Counted from the first letter of the stretch, positions 7,776-17,825 are shown. The stretch: 64,000 nucleotides of DNA from Corynebacterium incognita (GCF_014217255.1 NZ_CP059404.1:1674001-1738000); one strand, 5' to 3'. A program made the numbers and translations. The notes: generated by a model not told the origin, from the sequence alone.

Positions 7776-10700
7776 ATGAGGTTTAATGGTGGGCGGGCGT
7801 TGCCCTGGTCGCGCATGGAGAAGATTCTCTCTGGCGCACCCACGCCTACCCCGGTGTCGGTAGAGCATCTCGACGGCCCAGCGACTGCAGCCCCGCAGGG
7901 CTTGTCGACGGTCCCTTTCGCCGAGCTACATGCCACGAGCGCCTACAGCTTCCTGGATGGCGCCGCGGAACCCGAGGCGATGGTGGCCCGCGCTCGCGAG
8001 CTGGGGCTTAGCGCCTTGTCTATCCTGGATAGGGATGGTTTTTACGGCGCGATGAAGTTTGCCGACGCCGCCGCGGAGGCCGGGTTGCCCACGGTGTTTG
8101 GTGCCGAACTGACCTTAGGTAACCGCCTTGCTGTGCTTGCTCGCGGCCCGGAAGGCTACCGCCGCCTCTCGCGTCTTATCGCGGACGCGCGCATGGGGGC
8201 GGGGGAGAAGGGGGAGGTTTCTTATCCAGATCTCCCGACCATTGCTTCGCGGCTAGGGGACGCTGTCTACTATCTCATTGGTCCGGAGTGGGCGAACCAA
8301 ATCGAATCCCTGATCGATATCTTAAAAGTAGACCGCATGGTACTTGAATACCCCCTCACGATGACTCCGGAGGACGCCGATCGGCACGCGGTGTGGGACA
8401 ACTATCCCACTATCCGCGGCGTCGTGAGCGCCCGCCCCGGCGCCGCCACCCGCGACGAGGCCCGGCTGGCCACCGCCAAGCGCGCCCTGGCTACCCGCGA
8501 CAGCCTACTGACCGGCGCCCCCAACCTCCACCCGATGGGCGCGGGCTGGCTGCGCTCCGGCGAGCAGGTCGCCCGCATGCTGCCCGGCCGCCCGGAACTC
8601 ATGGCCAACACCGTCGCCCTCGCCGAAGAGTGCGCGTTTTCTTGGGGGGTGGTGGCCCCCAACCTGCCACACTTCGACGTCCCCGAAGGTCACACGGAGA
8701 TGAGTTGGCTCACCCACCTCACCTATGCCCGTGCCGAGGAACGCTATGCCTCCCGTGCGGCCGACATCCAGGAGCGCGCCCGCCAGCAAATTGCGCACGA
8801 GCTCGCCGTCATCGAGGAACTGACCTTCCCCGGCTATTTCCTCATCGTGTGCGACCTCGTGGACTTCTGCAAGCGCGAAAACATCCTCTGCCAGGGCCGC
8901 GGCTCGGCCGCCAACTCTGCGGTGTGCTTCGCGCTCGGCATCACCAACGCCGAGCCGATTACCGCCGGTCTGCTCTTCGAGCGCTTCCTATCCCCGGACC
9001 GCGAAGGCCCGCCGGACATCGATATCGACATCGAGTCCACTCGCCGCGAGGAAGTCATCCAGTACGTCTTTGACAAGCACGGCCGCGACAAGGCTGCCCA
9101 GGTGGCTAATGTGATCACCTACCGCCGCAAAGGTGCGACCCGCGACGCCGCCCGCGCCCTCGGCTACCCCCAGGGTATGGTCGACGCCTGGTCCAAGGGT
9201 ACGGCGCAACCCCCGCGCGACGTCGTCAAGCTCGCCGAGCAGTTCCTCGGCCAGCCGCGCCACCTCGGCATCCACTCTGGCGGCATGGTGCTCTGTGATC
9301 GCCCCATCGCGGACGTCGTACCCACCGAATGGGCGCGCATGGAAGGTCGCTCGGTAGTCCAGTGGGATAAAGACGACTGCGCCGCCGCAGGCCTGGTCAA
9401 GTTCGACCTGCTGGGCCTGGGCATGCTCGAAGCGTTACACCACATGATTGACCTGGTCAAAGAAACCACGGGGGAGACCATCAACCTCTGGGAGCTAGAC
9501 CTGGCCGAGGAGGCGGTCTATGACATGCTGTGCCGGGCGGATGCCGTGGGAGTGTTCCAGGTCGAATCCCGCGCCCAGTTGTCCACTCTGCCCCGGCTCA
9601 AACCCCGCATCTTCTTCGACCTCGTGGTGGAAGTCGCACTCATCCGCCCCGGCCCCATCCAGGGTGGCTCCGTGCACCCTTACCTGCGCCGCCGCGACGG
9701 CCGCGAACCCGTCACCTTCGATCATCCCGTCTTAGAAAAATCCCTCGGCAAGACGCTGGGCATCCCGCTGTTTCAGGAGCAGCTTATGCAAGTGGCCATC
9801 GACGCCGCGGGGTTCACCGGCGCCGAGGCCGATGACCTGCGCCGCGCCATGGGATCTAAGCGCTCCCCACAGAAGATGGCGGCGCTCAAGGACCGCTTCT
9901 ACACCGGCCTGCGCACCACCAACAACATCACGGGGGAGACCGCGGACAAGCTCTGGAACAAGGTCGTGGCGTTCGCCGCCTATGGCTTCCCGGAGTCACA
10001 CTCGCAGTCGTTTGCGTCCCTGGTGTTCTTTTCTGCGTGGTTCAAGCTCCACTACCCGGCCGAGTTCTGCGTGGGCCTGCTGCGCGCGCAGCCGATGGGC
10101 TTTTATTCCCCGCAGTCGCTCATCCAAGACGCGCGCCGCCACGGCGTCACCATTCACCCGGTGAGCATCAACCACTCGGCGGTGGAGGCCACCATCGAAT
10201 CCGGTGGGATCCGCATCGGGCTGGGCCTCATCAAAGGGCTTTCCGACGCCGCTGCCGCCCGCATCGCGGATGCCGCACCGTTTCAGAACGTCGCAGACCT
10301 GGCGCGCCGGGCGGAGGTGTCTGTCCAGCAGGTCGAGGCGCTTGCCGACGCCGGCGCCCTGGACTGCCTGGGCATCGACCGGCGCCAGGCGCTGTGGCAG
10401 GCGGGCATCGCCGCGACGGAAAAGCCCGGCATGTTGCCGGGGCTGTCTGCGATTAGCGCGCCGGCGCTGCCCGGCATGACGCAGTTTGAGCTCCTCGCCG
10501 CGGACATCGCAGCCACGGGCGTGACGCACGACAAGCAGCCGATGGAGCTCATCCGCGCGGAACTCAACGCCCAAGGCATCCTCACCGCCGCGCAGCTGAA
10601 ACAGGCCCCCGACGGCATGCGCATCAAAGTGGCCGGGGTGGTCACGCACCGCCAGCGCCCGCAGACTGCCTCCGGCCTTACGTTCTTCGGCATGGAGGAC

Positions 10701-10895
10701 GAGACCGGGCTCATCAACGTCATGGTCTCACCCGGCCTCTGGCAGCGGCACCGCGTTGTGGCCCGCACCGCCAAAGCCCTCATTGTGCGCGGCATCGTCC
10801 AGAACGCCACCGGCGCCGTCAACGTCGTCGCCGACCGCCTCGACGAGCTCCCGCTCGCCGACGCGCTGAGCCGCGGCTCCCGAGATTTTCGTTAG
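7776..10895 (+). CDS. dnaE2: Error-prone DNA polymerase III alpha subunit DnaE2
   Basis: A 1039-residue C-family polymerase. Order: PHP domain (about residues 50-130, starting FAELHATSAYSFLDG), polymerase palm with the acidic motif PDIDIDIE (Asp414, Asp416, Asp418), finger and beta-binding regions, helix-hairpin-helix part, and a C-terminal OB fold (RIKVAGVVTHRQRPQTA). The N-terminal WSRMEKIL segment and the length mark DnaE2 rather than replicative DnaE1. In mycobacteria DnaE2 needs ImuA' and ImuB for induced mutagenesis and translesion synthesis. The start lies 6 bases after a TATTAT box and next to an SOS-like box. Metabolic genes separate it from imuA'-imuB. Confidence 0.96.
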   Translation: MRFNGGRALPWSRMEKILSGAPTPTPVSVEHLDGPATAAPQGLSTVPFAELHATSAYSFLDGAAEPEAMVARARELGLSALSILDRDGFYGAMKFADAAAEAGLPTVFGAELTLGNRLAVLARGPEGYRRLSRLIADARMGAGEKGEVSYPDLPTIASRLGDAVYYLIGPEWANQIESLIDILKVDRMVLEYPLTMTPEDADRHAVWDNYPTIRGVVSARPGAATRDEARLATAKRALATRDSLLTGAPNLHPMGAGWLRSGEQVARMLPGRPELMANTVALAEECAFSWGVVAPNLPHFDVPEGHTEMSWLTHLTYARAEERYASRAADIQERARQQIAHELAVIEELTFPGYFLIVCDLVDFCKRENILCQGRGSAANSAVCFALGITNAEPITAGLLFERFLSPDREGPPDIDIDIESTRREEVIQYVFDKHGRDKAAQVANVITYRRKGATRDAARALGYPQGMVDAWSKGTAQPPRDVVKLAEQFLGQPRHLGIHSGGMVLCDRPIADVVPTEWARMEGRSVVQWDKDDCAAAGLVKFDLLGLGMLEALHHMIDLVKETTGETINLWELDLAEEAVYDMLCRADAVGVFQVESRAQLSTLPRLKPRIFFDLVVEVALIRPGPIQGGSVHPYLRRRDGREPVTFDHPVLEKSLGKTLGIPLFQEQLMQVAIDAAGFTGAEADDLRRAMGSKRSPQKMAALKDRFYTGLRTTNNITGETADKLWNKVVAFAAYGFPESHSQSFASLVFFSAWFKLHYPAEFCVGLLRAQPMGFYSPQSLIQDARRHGVTIHPVSINHSAVEATIESGGIRIGLGLIKGLSDAAAARIADAAPFQNVADLARRAEVSVQQVEALADAGALDCLGIDRRQALWQAGIAATEKPGMLPGLSAISAPALPGMTQFELLAADIAATGVTHDKQPMELIRAELNAQGILTAAQLKQAPDGMRIKVAGVVTHRQRPQTASGLTFFGMEDETGLINVMVSPGLWQRHRVVARTAKALIVRGIVQNATGAVNVVADRLDELPLADALSRGSRDFR

Positions 10896-10906
10896 GGTGG
10901 GGAGGC

Positions 10907-11599
10907 ATGACTTCCGTACTTTTCGTCATTTCCGCAGCAGATGAGTGGACCCTCAATGACGGGTCCAAGCACCCGACGGGGTACTGGGCTGAGGAGGTCG
11001 CGGTGCCGCATCGCATCTTTAGCGAGGCCGGGTGGGACATCACGATCGCCACCCCGGGCGGTCAGGCGCCCACGATGGACGAACTGAGCGTTGGCCTGGC
11101 CGGAGGTCTGCCAGGTAAGCGCAAAGAAATCGTGGCCTACCTTGACACCATCTCGTCCGCCCTTAACCGCCCGGAGGAGCTGGAGAAGACACACGCGGAT
11201 GAGTATGACCTTGTCTTTTACCCCGGCGGTCACGGTCCCATGGAGGACCTCGCCCAGGATGCCACGAGCGGCGCGTTGCTTACTCGACGGCTTCAAAACG
11301 GCACCCCCCTGGCCTTGCTCTGCCACGCCCCAGCTGCCGTTTTGGCCGCGGGCGAACCATCGCCTTTCGCCGGGCGCACCATGACGGGGTTGTCTAATGC
11401 CGAAGAGAAGGTCAACGCCTTTGCCCGCAAGGCCAAGTGGCTACTCGAGGATGAGCTCAAGCGCGTTGGAGTCAATTACACCAAGGCCGCCCTGCCGTAC
11501 CGCCCTCACATCGAGGTCGACGGCAATCTTTACACAGGGCAGAACCCACAGTCCTCCGAAAAACTGGCCGAACGCCTCGTCGCGGATCTTTCGCGATAG
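10907..11599 (+). CDS. DJ-1/PfpI-family protein (type 1 glutamine amidotransferase-like)
   Basis: A 230-residue DJ-1/PfpI superfamily protein. The nucleophile elbow LLCHAPAAVLAA carries the conserved Cys-His, preceded by the oxyanion region VFYPGGHGPMEDL with an acidic residue nearby. Relatives include chaperone-like glyoxalases and class I amidotransferase-like hydrolases; the exact substrate cannot be told. It starts 11 bases after dnaE2 and 9 bases before the PH-domain gene, so it may be co-transcribed. Confidence 0.88.
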   Translation: MTSVLFVISAADEWTLNDGSKHPTGYWAEEVAVPHRIFSEAGWDITIATPGGQAPTMDELSVGLAGGLPGKRKEIVAYLDTISSALNRPEELEKTHADEYDLVFYPGGHGPMEDLAQDATSGALLTRRLQNGTPLALLCHAPAAVLAAGEPSPFAGRTMTGLSNAEEKVNAFARKAKWLLEDELKRVGVNYTKAALPYRPHIEVDGNLYTGQNPQSSEKLAERLVADLSR

Positions 11600-11608
11600 G
11601 TTGGAGGT

Positions 11609-12070
11609 ATGGAACACAACCTCAACCCCGTTTCGCCCAAGCTGGTGACGGCGCGCTATATCTCCGCCGGTATCTGGTTAGGCATTCCGCTCGTGGTGTG
11701 CGTGGTGCTGGCGCTGATGTGGTCGACGTGGTGGTGGATCGGCGCAGGCGTGTGCGGCGCGCTGCTGCTGTGGCTGGCCTGGCTCATCCCCGCCCAGGTC
11801 AAGCTGATGGGGTGGCTGGAAACAGAGGAAGAGCTTGTGCTGAAGAAGGGCAAACTCTGGCACACGTTCACCGTCGTACCGTACGGCCGCATCCAGTTCG
11901 TGGACGTCACCGCCGGGCCGATTGAAAACGCCCTGGGCCTCAAGTCCGTGGAGCTGCATACGGCGTCGGCCACCTCGGACAGTGAGATTTCAGGCCTGCT
12001 GGCCGCGGAGGCCGATGCCCTGCGCGACCGCCTCGCAGTGAAGGCCCGGGAGAGGATGAGCGGGCTGTGA
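11609..12070 (+). CDS. Bacterial PH-domain (bPH2) membrane protein, short partner
   Basis: A 153-residue protein with two adjacent membrane segments near the N terminus (about residues 14-55) followed by a bPH2 (YdbS-type) domain: TEEELVLKKGKLWHTFTVVPYGRIQFVDVTAGPIENALGL. Such proteins occur in pairs with a longer multi-domain partner of the YdbT type, as here, where the next gene overlaps by 4 bases (GTGA). Function is unknown in the family; a role in the envelope is inferred from topology. Confidence 0.85.
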   Translation: MEHNLNPVSPKLVTARYISAGIWLGIPLVVCVVLALMWSTWWWIGAGVCGALLLWLAWLIPAQVKLMGWLETEEELVLKKGKLWHTFTVVPYGRIQFVDVTAGPIENALGLKSVELHTASATSDSEISGLLAAEADALRDRLAVKARERMSGL

Positions 12071-13455
12071 ACGACTACCGTCGTGTGCACCGCCTTACCC
12101 CGCTGTTGGAGTTCTGGACGCTCATCCTCGCGTTATTCACCATCTTCGCGCTGAACATCACCGATTCCGGCATCAAGGGCGTGCGCGAGCTGCTGACCTC
12201 CGGCGGCATGAAGGGCATCGCTATCGGCCTGGGCATCGGAGTCGCCGCTTTCCTTGTCCTGTGTGTGCTCATTTGGTTGGTCTCCGGCATCTGGTGGCGC
12301 GCCATGGGCTATCAGGTTACGGACGAAGAGGTGGCACTCAAGCGCGGAGTGTTGTCCAAGCAGCTGCGCACCGCACGCTTCGACCGCATCCAGGCCGTCG
12401 ACGTTGTGGAGTCTGTCATCGCGCGCATCTTTTCGCTGGCGGCGCTGCGCATTGAGACCGCCGGTGGCAACCGCTCGGTCATCCAGATTTCCTACCTCCC
12501 CAAAGCCGAGGCCGAGGCCCTGCGCGCGGAGGTCTTGGGCAAGGTCCGCCGCGTCAAAACCGATGAGCTCAGCGAACAACCACTCGCCGAGGAGGAGCCG
12601 GAACCGCAGGCGCTGTCCGACGTCGTCTTGCCCGAGGTCCCCATTGCCCGCACCCTCGTGGGGGCGGCGCTGCATCTGTCCACGATCGTGACGGTAATAT
12701 TCCTCGCCGTTATTTTCTTCACCCCGCTGCCGCTGTCGACGTCGTTCCCCATCTTGGTGGGCCTCATCCCCAACGTGTGGGGGCTGGTGGATAAGTCCTG
12801 GCGGTTTAGCGCTACGCTCGCGACGGACTCCGCGACCGGGGAGCAGGTGGTCAACGTCAAGTACGGGCTGGCGGATCGCCGCGCCCAGTCCATCCGCCTG
12901 GATCGTATCCACGCGGCCACGATGTTCCAGCCCATCTTGTGGCGGCTCACCGGCTGGTGGACCGTGCGGGTCACCGTCGCCGGCTACGGTGCCGAAGGTG
13001 GGGACAAGCAGTCCGGTACTACCGCAATCGTCCCGGTGGCCACCCGGGACGAGGCACTGGCGGTGCTGGCCCTGGTCACGCCGCTGAACCGTGAGGAGAT
13101 TGAGGACGTCGCCAAGCCCGAAGGACACACCACGCCCACCTATACCTCGCCGCAGAGGGCCTGGTGGGCCACGCCGTTTGACCGCGCGCAGCAGGCCGTC
13201 ACGCTCACGCCCCACGCCGTGATTACCCACTCTGGGCGCCTGTCGCGCCGGGTAAGCATCGTCGAGCCCGCGCACATCCAGGAACTCACGTACGCCCGCG
13301 GCCCCATCGCGCGGGCCTGCGGCGTGGCCACTGTCCGCATGGACCTGGTGAAGGGGCCGGTGTCCATGGCGGGCGAACAGCTTTCCCCAGCGCACGCCGA
13401 GGAACTTCTCGAGCGCCTCCGCGGCCGCACGCTCCCGGACTATTATGGTGGCTAA
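12067..13455 (+). CDS. PH-domain (bPH2/YdbT-like) membrane protein, long partner
   Basis: A 462-residue membrane protein with two pairs of transmembrane helices (around residues 15-75 and 195-235) and repeated bPH2 domains after each pair; VTDEEVALKRGVLSKQLRTARFDRIQAVDV is the best repeat and a second, RAQSIRLDRIHAATMFQP, follows the second pair. A third, more diverged domain fills the C terminus. It forms a translationally coupled pair with the preceding YdbS-like gene. B. subtilis YdbS/YdbT homologues have been linked to bacteriocin resistance; the role here is not known. Confidence 0.87.
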   Translation: MNDYRRVHRLTPLLEFWTLILALFTIFALNITDSGIKGVRELLTSGGMKGIAIGLGIGVAAFLVLCVLIWLVSGIWWRAMGYQVTDEEVALKRGVLSKQLRTARFDRIQAVDVVESVIARIFSLAALRIETAGGNRSVIQISYLPKAEAEALRAEVLGKVRRVKTDELSEQPLAEEEPEPQALSDVVLPEVPIARTLVGAALHLSTIVTVIFLAVIFFTPLPLSTSFPILVGLIPNVWGLVDKSWRFSATLATDSATGEQVVNVKYGLADRRAQSIRLDRIHAATMFQPILWRLTGWWTVRVTVAGYGAEGGDKQSGTTAIVPVATRDEALAVLALVTPLNREEIEDVAKPEGHTTPTYTSPQRAWWATPFDRAQQAVTLTPHAVITHSGRLSRRVSIVEPAHIQELTYARGPIARACGVATVRMDLVKGPVSMAGEQLSPAHAEELLERLRGRTLPDYYGG

Positions 13456-13485
13456 GCAGCTTTAATACGAGGAGATGATGTCGCC

Positions 13486-16143
13486 GTGGTCGCCCAGGCG
13501 TATTCCCAATCCGCCACCGAGGTGCTCGCCGCCCTGCAGACCTCCGCAGAGGAAGGGCTGAGCCCGGACGCCGCCGCTACGCGCCTTACTGAACACGGCC
13601 CCAACGCCCTGCCGGAGGCGAGCAAGGACCCGGCGTGGCTGCGGTTTGTGCGCCAGTTCCAAGACGTGATGATTTACGTCCTTCTCGCCTCGGCCGTGCT
13701 CACCGCGGTCTTGGGGGAATGGGTGGATACCACCGTGATTGTCGCGGTGGTGCTCATCAACGCCATCATCGGTTTCGTCCAAGAGGGGAAATCCGAGGCG
13801 GCGCTGGAGGGCATCAAAAACATGCTTTCTCCGCAGGCCTCGGTGCTGCGCGCCGGGAGCTGGCGTGAGGTGGACGCCACCGAGGTCGTGCCTGGCGACG
13901 TCGTGCGCCTGCAGGCCGGTGACAAGGTCCCCGCTGACCTGCGGCTTATCACCGCCACCAATGCCACGGCGGAGGAGTCCGCGCTGACTGGCGAGTCCGT
14001 GCCGGCCGACAAGTCTGCCTCTCCTGCCGGGCCTGACGCGCCCTTGGCCGAGCGTCATTCCATGGCGTATTCCGGCACGCTGTTGGCCGCTGGTTCTGCC
14101 ACCGGTGTGGTGGTGTCCACTGGTCAGGGCACCGAAATCGGCCGCATCAACACGCTCATGGGCGAAGTCGAGTCCCTGCAGACGCCGTTGACCCGGCAGA
14201 TAGACGCCTTCACCAAGAAGCTTGCCATCGGTGTCATGGTGGCCGCGGTAGCGCTAGGGCTGTTGGACTTCGTTGTGCATTCCTCCCCGCTTGTCGACGC
14301 CGTCTTGGGTGCTGTTGGTTTTGCCGTCGCGGCGATTCCGGAGGGTCTGCCCGCGCTCATCACCATCACCCTGGCTCTCGGCGTGCAGACGCTGGCGGGC
14401 AAGAACGCTATCGCCCGCAAGCTGCCCGCGGTGCAAACCCTGGGCTCGGTGACCACCATCTGCACGGACAAGACCGGCACGCTGACCAAAAACGAAATGA
14501 CCGTGACCCGGGCGGTGACCATCGGGCAACGCTTCGACGTCGAAGGCACCGGCTACGAGCCCCGCGGCGCGGTCACGCCCGCGCCCACCGCGCAACTGGA
14601 CTCGCTCGCGCGCATCGTCGGGGTGACTAACGAAACAGACGTCGTCCAGGGTGAGGACGGCCGGTGGGGGATCGTCGGCGAGCCCACGGAGGGCGCGCTG
14701 AAGTCCTTCGCGCTCAAGCTCGGCGCGGACATGTCCGGCGCTCGCCACGCCACGCTGCCGTTTAGCTCGGAGTATAAGTTCATGGCCACCACCACGGACG
14801 ACGCCTTGTACGTCAAGGGCGCCCCGGACGTTGTGCTCGGCCGTAGTACTCAGCAACTCGGCGCCGACGGTACTCCGGAGCCACTCGACCGCGCGTTCTG
14901 GGACCACGAGATCGCCGAGCTTTCCGACGCCGGCCTTCGCGTTCTATCCGCCGCCTACCGCCCAGCCGCCGCCAGCACACCCTCCACACTGACCGAGGAC
15001 GCCGTCGGCGACGACCTGATCTTCGTCGGCCTGCTCGGCATCGTAGACCCGCCGCGGCCGGAGGCGATTGAAGCTATCGCGGACTGCCACCGCGCGGGCA
15101 TCGTGGTGAAGATGATTACCGGCGACGCCCCCGGCACCGCCGCGGCGATTGCGAAGCAGATGGGCATCACCGATCTCACCGCTGAAGCGTCCGCCGCCGT
15201 CACCGGCCGCGATATCGAGGCCGCCAGCGACGACGAGCTGGTCCAGCTCGCCCACGACCACAACGTGTTTGCCCGCACCAGCCCGGAGCACAAGCTGCGC
15301 CTAGTGCGCGCTTTGCAGTCTCAGGGCCAGATCGTGTCCATGACCGGCGACGGCGTCAACGACGCCCCGGCATTGCGCCGCGCAGACGTCGGTGTGGCCA
15401 TGGGTATTAAGGGCACCGAGGTGACCAAGGAATCCGCGGAGATCGTGCTGGCGGACGACAACTTTGCCACCATCTCCCGCGCCGTCCACGAGGGCCGCCG
15501 CATCTGGGACAACCTGCGCAAGGCGCTGGTCTTCCTGCTGGTCACTAACGGCGCGCAGTCCCTGGTGATGCTGTTGGCCATCCTCTTCGGCTGGCTGCTG
15601 CCGCTATCCCCGCTGCAGATCCTGTGGGTCAATACCGTCACCGCCATCACCCTGGCCTTTGCCTACGCCTTCGAGCCCGCGGAGGCGGACACAATGGCCC
15701 GTCCACCACTGCCATCACACGAGCCCATCATGCGCGCCCCGCACATCGCGCAGGTGGCGCTGGCCTCCGCGCTGATTACGGCGGCGACGATGGGCTCGTT
15801 CTACTGGCTCATCTCCCAGGGGGTCAGCGAGCCGGGCGCACGCACCGCGGCGACCACGGTGCTGGTTATGGCGCAGTCCTTCTACCTGTTCAACGTCAAG
15901 GCGCTGGAGACCTCCAGCCTCAAGCCCCACGTGTTCACCAACAACAAGGTGGCCTGGCTCGTGGTGGGACTGTTGCTGCTTCTGCAGGCGGGCTTTATCT
16001 GGCTGCCGTTCATGCACACCCTGTTCGGCACGGCCGCGCTCCCGGCCCGCGCCATCGGCCTGGCGGTGGCCCTCGGCCTCGTGGTCTTCCTCCTCATCGA
16101 GGCCGCCAAGCCGCTGTTGTACCGCGCTACACCGCGCCGTTAA
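13486..16143 (+). CDS. Cation-transporting P-type ATPase (P2-type)
   Basis: An 885-residue P-type ATPase of the Ca2+/Na+ (P2) class. Seen in order: N-terminal cation-ATPase domain with VLAALQTSAEEGLSP, actuator motif LTGESVPADK (TGES), transmembrane PEGLP motif, phosphorylation site ICTDKTGTLTKN with Asp328, the nucleotide-binding KGAPD motif, the hinge MTGDGVNDAPAL, and six C-terminal helices. PEGLP is the Ca2+-site motif of SERCA-like pumps, so calcium or manganese efflux is most likely. Start GTG at 13486 with GAGGAG about 10 bases upstream; nearby ATGs are out of frame. The 3' end overlaps trmL by 17 bases. Confidence 0.93.
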   Translation: MVAQAYSQSATEVLAALQTSAEEGLSPDAAATRLTEHGPNALPEASKDPAWLRFVRQFQDVMIYVLLASAVLTAVLGEWVDTTVIVAVVLINAIIGFVQEGKSEAALEGIKNMLSPQASVLRAGSWREVDATEVVPGDVVRLQAGDKVPADLRLITATNATAEESALTGESVPADKSASPAGPDAPLAERHSMAYSGTLLAAGSATGVVVSTGQGTEIGRINTLMGEVESLQTPLTRQIDAFTKKLAIGVMVAAVALGLLDFVVHSSPLVDAVLGAVGFAVAAIPEGLPALITITLALGVQTLAGKNAIARKLPAVQTLGSVTTICTDKTGTLTKNEMTVTRAVTIGQRFDVEGTGYEPRGAVTPAPTAQLDSLARIVGVTNETDVVQGEDGRWGIVGEPTEGALKSFALKLGADMSGARHATLPFSSEYKFMATTTDDALYVKGAPDVVLGRSTQQLGADGTPEPLDRAFWDHEIAELSDAGLRVLSAAYRPAAASTPSTLTEDAVGDDLIFVGLLGIVDPPRPEAIEAIADCHRAGIVVKMITGDAPGTAAAIAKQMGITDLTAEASAAVTGRDIEAASDDELVQLAHDHNVFARTSPEHKLRLVRALQSQGQIVSMTGDGVNDAPALRRADVGVAMGIKGTEVTKESAEIVLADDNFATISRAVHEGRRIWDNLRKALVFLLVTNGAQSLVMLLAILFGWLLPLSPLQILWVNTVTAITLAFAYAFEPAEADTMARPPLPSHEPIMRAPHIAQVALASALITAATMGSFYWLISQGVSEPGARTAATTVLVMAQSFYLFNVKALETSSLKPHVFTNNKVAWLVVGLLLLLQAGFIWLPFMHTLFGTAALPARAIGLAVALGLVVFLLIEAAKPLLYRATPRR

Positions 16144-16597
16144 AGCCCAGCTGCCGCCACGCCTCGTACACGGCGATGGCCGCGCAGTTGGAGAGGTTCA
16201 TCGAACGGCGCGCGGGCATCATGGGTACCCGCACCTGCTGGGTAATCCGCGGGTGCTCCAGGCGCTCGGGCGGCAGGCCGGTGGGCTCCGTGCCAAACAA
16301 CAGGGCGTCGCCAGGCTGGAACTCAATATCGGTGAACCAGGTATCGCAGTGCGTCGTAAAGGCAAAAACCCGCGATCCCGGCACCGCGTCCATGCAGGCG
16401 TCGAAGTCCTTGTGCACCTGCATGTCCGCCAGGTCGTGGTAGTCCAAGCCCGCGCGCTTTAAGTGCTTGTCGTCGAAGTTGAAGCCCAGAGGCTCCACGA
16501 GGTGCAGACGCGAACCCGTCACCGCGGACATCCGGATGGCGTTTCCAGTGTTGGTGGGGATGACGGGGTTATCAAAAATCACGTGCAGCTGGGTCAT
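16127..16597 (-). CDS. trmL: tRNA (cytidine(34)-2'-O)-methyltransferase, SPOUT family
   Basis: A 156-residue SPOUT (SpoU/TrmL) methyltransferase. The knot region is clear: [17 protein letters not shown] at the N terminus, [11 protein letters not shown] in the middle and [15 protein letters not shown] near the end, which bind S-adenosylmethionine. Single-domain length fits TrmL, which 2'-O-methylates the wobble base of certain leucine tRNAs. The start is the ATG at 16595-16597, 7 bases after a TAGACT -10 box, so the message is probably leaderless; the open frame runs further upstream inside folD, but that part has no family similarity. Confidence 0.9.
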   Translation of the reverse strand: MTQLHVIFDNPVIPTNTGNAIRMSAVTGSRLHLVEPLGFNFDDKHLKRAGLDYHDLADMQVHKDFDACMDAVPGSRVFAFTTHCDTWFTDIEFQPGDALLFGTEPTGLPPERLEHPRITQQVRVPMMPARRSMNLSNCAAIAVYEAWRQLGFNGAV

Positions 16598-16631
16598 TAC
16601 GCCAAGTCTAGGACAGTCTAAGATGGAAACC
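16598..16631. promoter_or_regulatory. 34-base divergent promoter region between trmL and folD
   Basis: Two -10 boxes face apart: TAGACT on the minus strand (16605-16610), 7 bases before the trmL ATG, and TAAGAT on the plus strand (16619-16624), 7 bases before the folD ATG. AGTCTA occurs twice (16605-16610 and 16615-16620). Both transcripts would be leaderless and the two polymerases would contact overlapping DNA, so the promoters should compete. Confidence 0.55.
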
Positions 16632-17483
16632 ATGACTGCCACCAAGCTCGACGGAAAACTGTACCGTTCTGAAATCTTCGCCGACCTCAAAGAGCGCGTT
16701 GCCGCACTCAAGGACAAAGGCATCACGCCTGGCCTGGCCACCGTCCTGGTGGGCGATGATCCGGGCTCGCATTCGTACGTGAAGATGAAGCACAAGGACT
16801 GCGAGGAGCTGGGCATCAACTCCATCCGCAAGGACCTTCCGGGTGACATCTCCCAGGAGGAGCTGGAGCAGGTCATCGACGAGCTCAACGCCGACGACGC
16901 CGTGACCGGATACATTGTGCAGCTTCCGCTGCCGAAGCACCTCAACGAAAACGCGATCCTCGAGCGCATTGACCCCGCCAAGGACGCCGACGGCCTGCAC
17001 CCGGTGAACTTGGGCAAGCTCGTGCTCAACGAAGAGGCCCCGCTGCCGTGCACCCCGAACGGCTGCATTTCCCTGTTGCGCCGCTTCGGCGTGGAGCTCG
17101 ACGGCGCGAAGACTGTGGTCATCGGCCGCGGCGTGACCGTGGGCCGCCCGATCGGCCTCATGCTGACCCGTCGCAGCGAGAACTCCACCGTGACCCTGTG
17201 CCACACCGGCACCAAGGATCTCGCCGCGGAGACCCGCGCCGCTGACATCATCATCGCCGCCGCGGGTAAGGCACACATGCTCACCGCGGACATGGTCAAG
17301 GAGGGCGCTGCCGTCCTTGATGTTGGTGTTTCCCGCGTGGATGGCAAGCTCGCCGGCGATGTTGCCGACGACGTGTGGGACAAGGCCGGCTTCGTGTCCC
17401 CGAACCCCGGCGGCGTGGGCCCGCTGACCCGCGCGTTCCTGGTCTACAACGTGGTCGAGCGCGCCGAGAAGCTCGCCCAGTAA
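16632..17483 (+). CDS. folD: Methylenetetrahydrofolate dehydrogenase/cyclohydrolase FolD
   Basis: A 283-residue bifunctional enzyme that interconverts 5,10-methylene-, 5,10-methenyl- and 10-formyl-tetrahydrofolate. Signature blocks: [15 protein letters not shown] (with the catalytic lysine region), VQLPLPKHL and the Rossmann-type [14 protein letters not shown], then PGGVGPLT near the C terminus. The chosen ATG at 16632 (MTATKLDG) lies 7 bases after TAAGAT; an ATG nine bases earlier would overlap the -10 box. It feeds one-carbon units to methionine, purines and formyl-methionine, matching the methionine genes around it. Confidence 0.96.
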   Translation: MTATKLDGKLYRSEIFADLKERVAALKDKGITPGLATVLVGDDPGSHSYVKMKHKDCEELGINSIRKDLPGDISQEELEQVIDELNADDAVTGYIVQLPLPKHLNENAILERIDPAKDADGLHPVNLGKLVLNEEAPLPCTPNGCISLLRRFGVELDGAKTVVIGRGVTVGRPIGLMLTRRSENSTVTLCHTGTKDLAAETRAADIIIAAAGKAHMLTADMVKEGAAVLDVGVSRVDGKLAGDVADDVWDKAGFVSPNPGGVGPLTRAFLVYNVVERAEKLAQ

Positions 17484-17492
17484 CCAGCACCC

Positions 17493-17825
17493 ATGTCTCA
17501 CCCCGTCACCCCGCCGCTGTCGAACCCGCACGACTTTAACAACGCTCCCTCACGCCTGCCCGCCTGGGCGCAGTGGACCGGCATCGCGGTCTTCGGCCTG
17601 CTGTTCGCGGCCTCGGGGTTCTGGGCGCTTACCGAGCACTGGCGCCGCGCCACCTTCGCGCTGGGCGTCGGCATGCTCTGGCTCGCCGTCCTCCGGCTCA
17701 CCTGCGACTCAGACAAGATGGGCATCCTCGCCGTCCGCTCCCGGCGTTTCGACGCCGCCTTCTCCGCGGCCCTCGGCGCGCTCATGGCGTTCCTGTCGGC
17801 GTCTGTGGATGCCTTGGGAAGCTAA
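17493..17825 (+). CDS. Small membrane protein, DUF3017 family
   Basis: A 110-residue protein with three predicted membrane helices (about residues 27-46, 52-70 and 85-105), starting 9 bases after folD, so probably co-transcribed. DUF3017 proteins are typically found next to folD in corynebacteria and mycobacteria; their function is unknown. The stop codon overlaps the last codons of metX on the other strand by 4 bases. Confidence 0.82.
   Translation: MSHPVTPPLSNPHDFNNAPSRLPAWAQWTGIAVFGLLFAASGFWALTEHWRRATFALGVGMLWLAVLRLTCDSDKMGILAVRSRRFDAAFSAALGALMAFLSASVDALGS

Noticed and set aside
16598..17383. Minus-strand open frame extending trmL upstream through folD
   Set aside because: It lies antisense to folD, has no family similarity, and trmL has a good start with a -10 box at 16605-16610.
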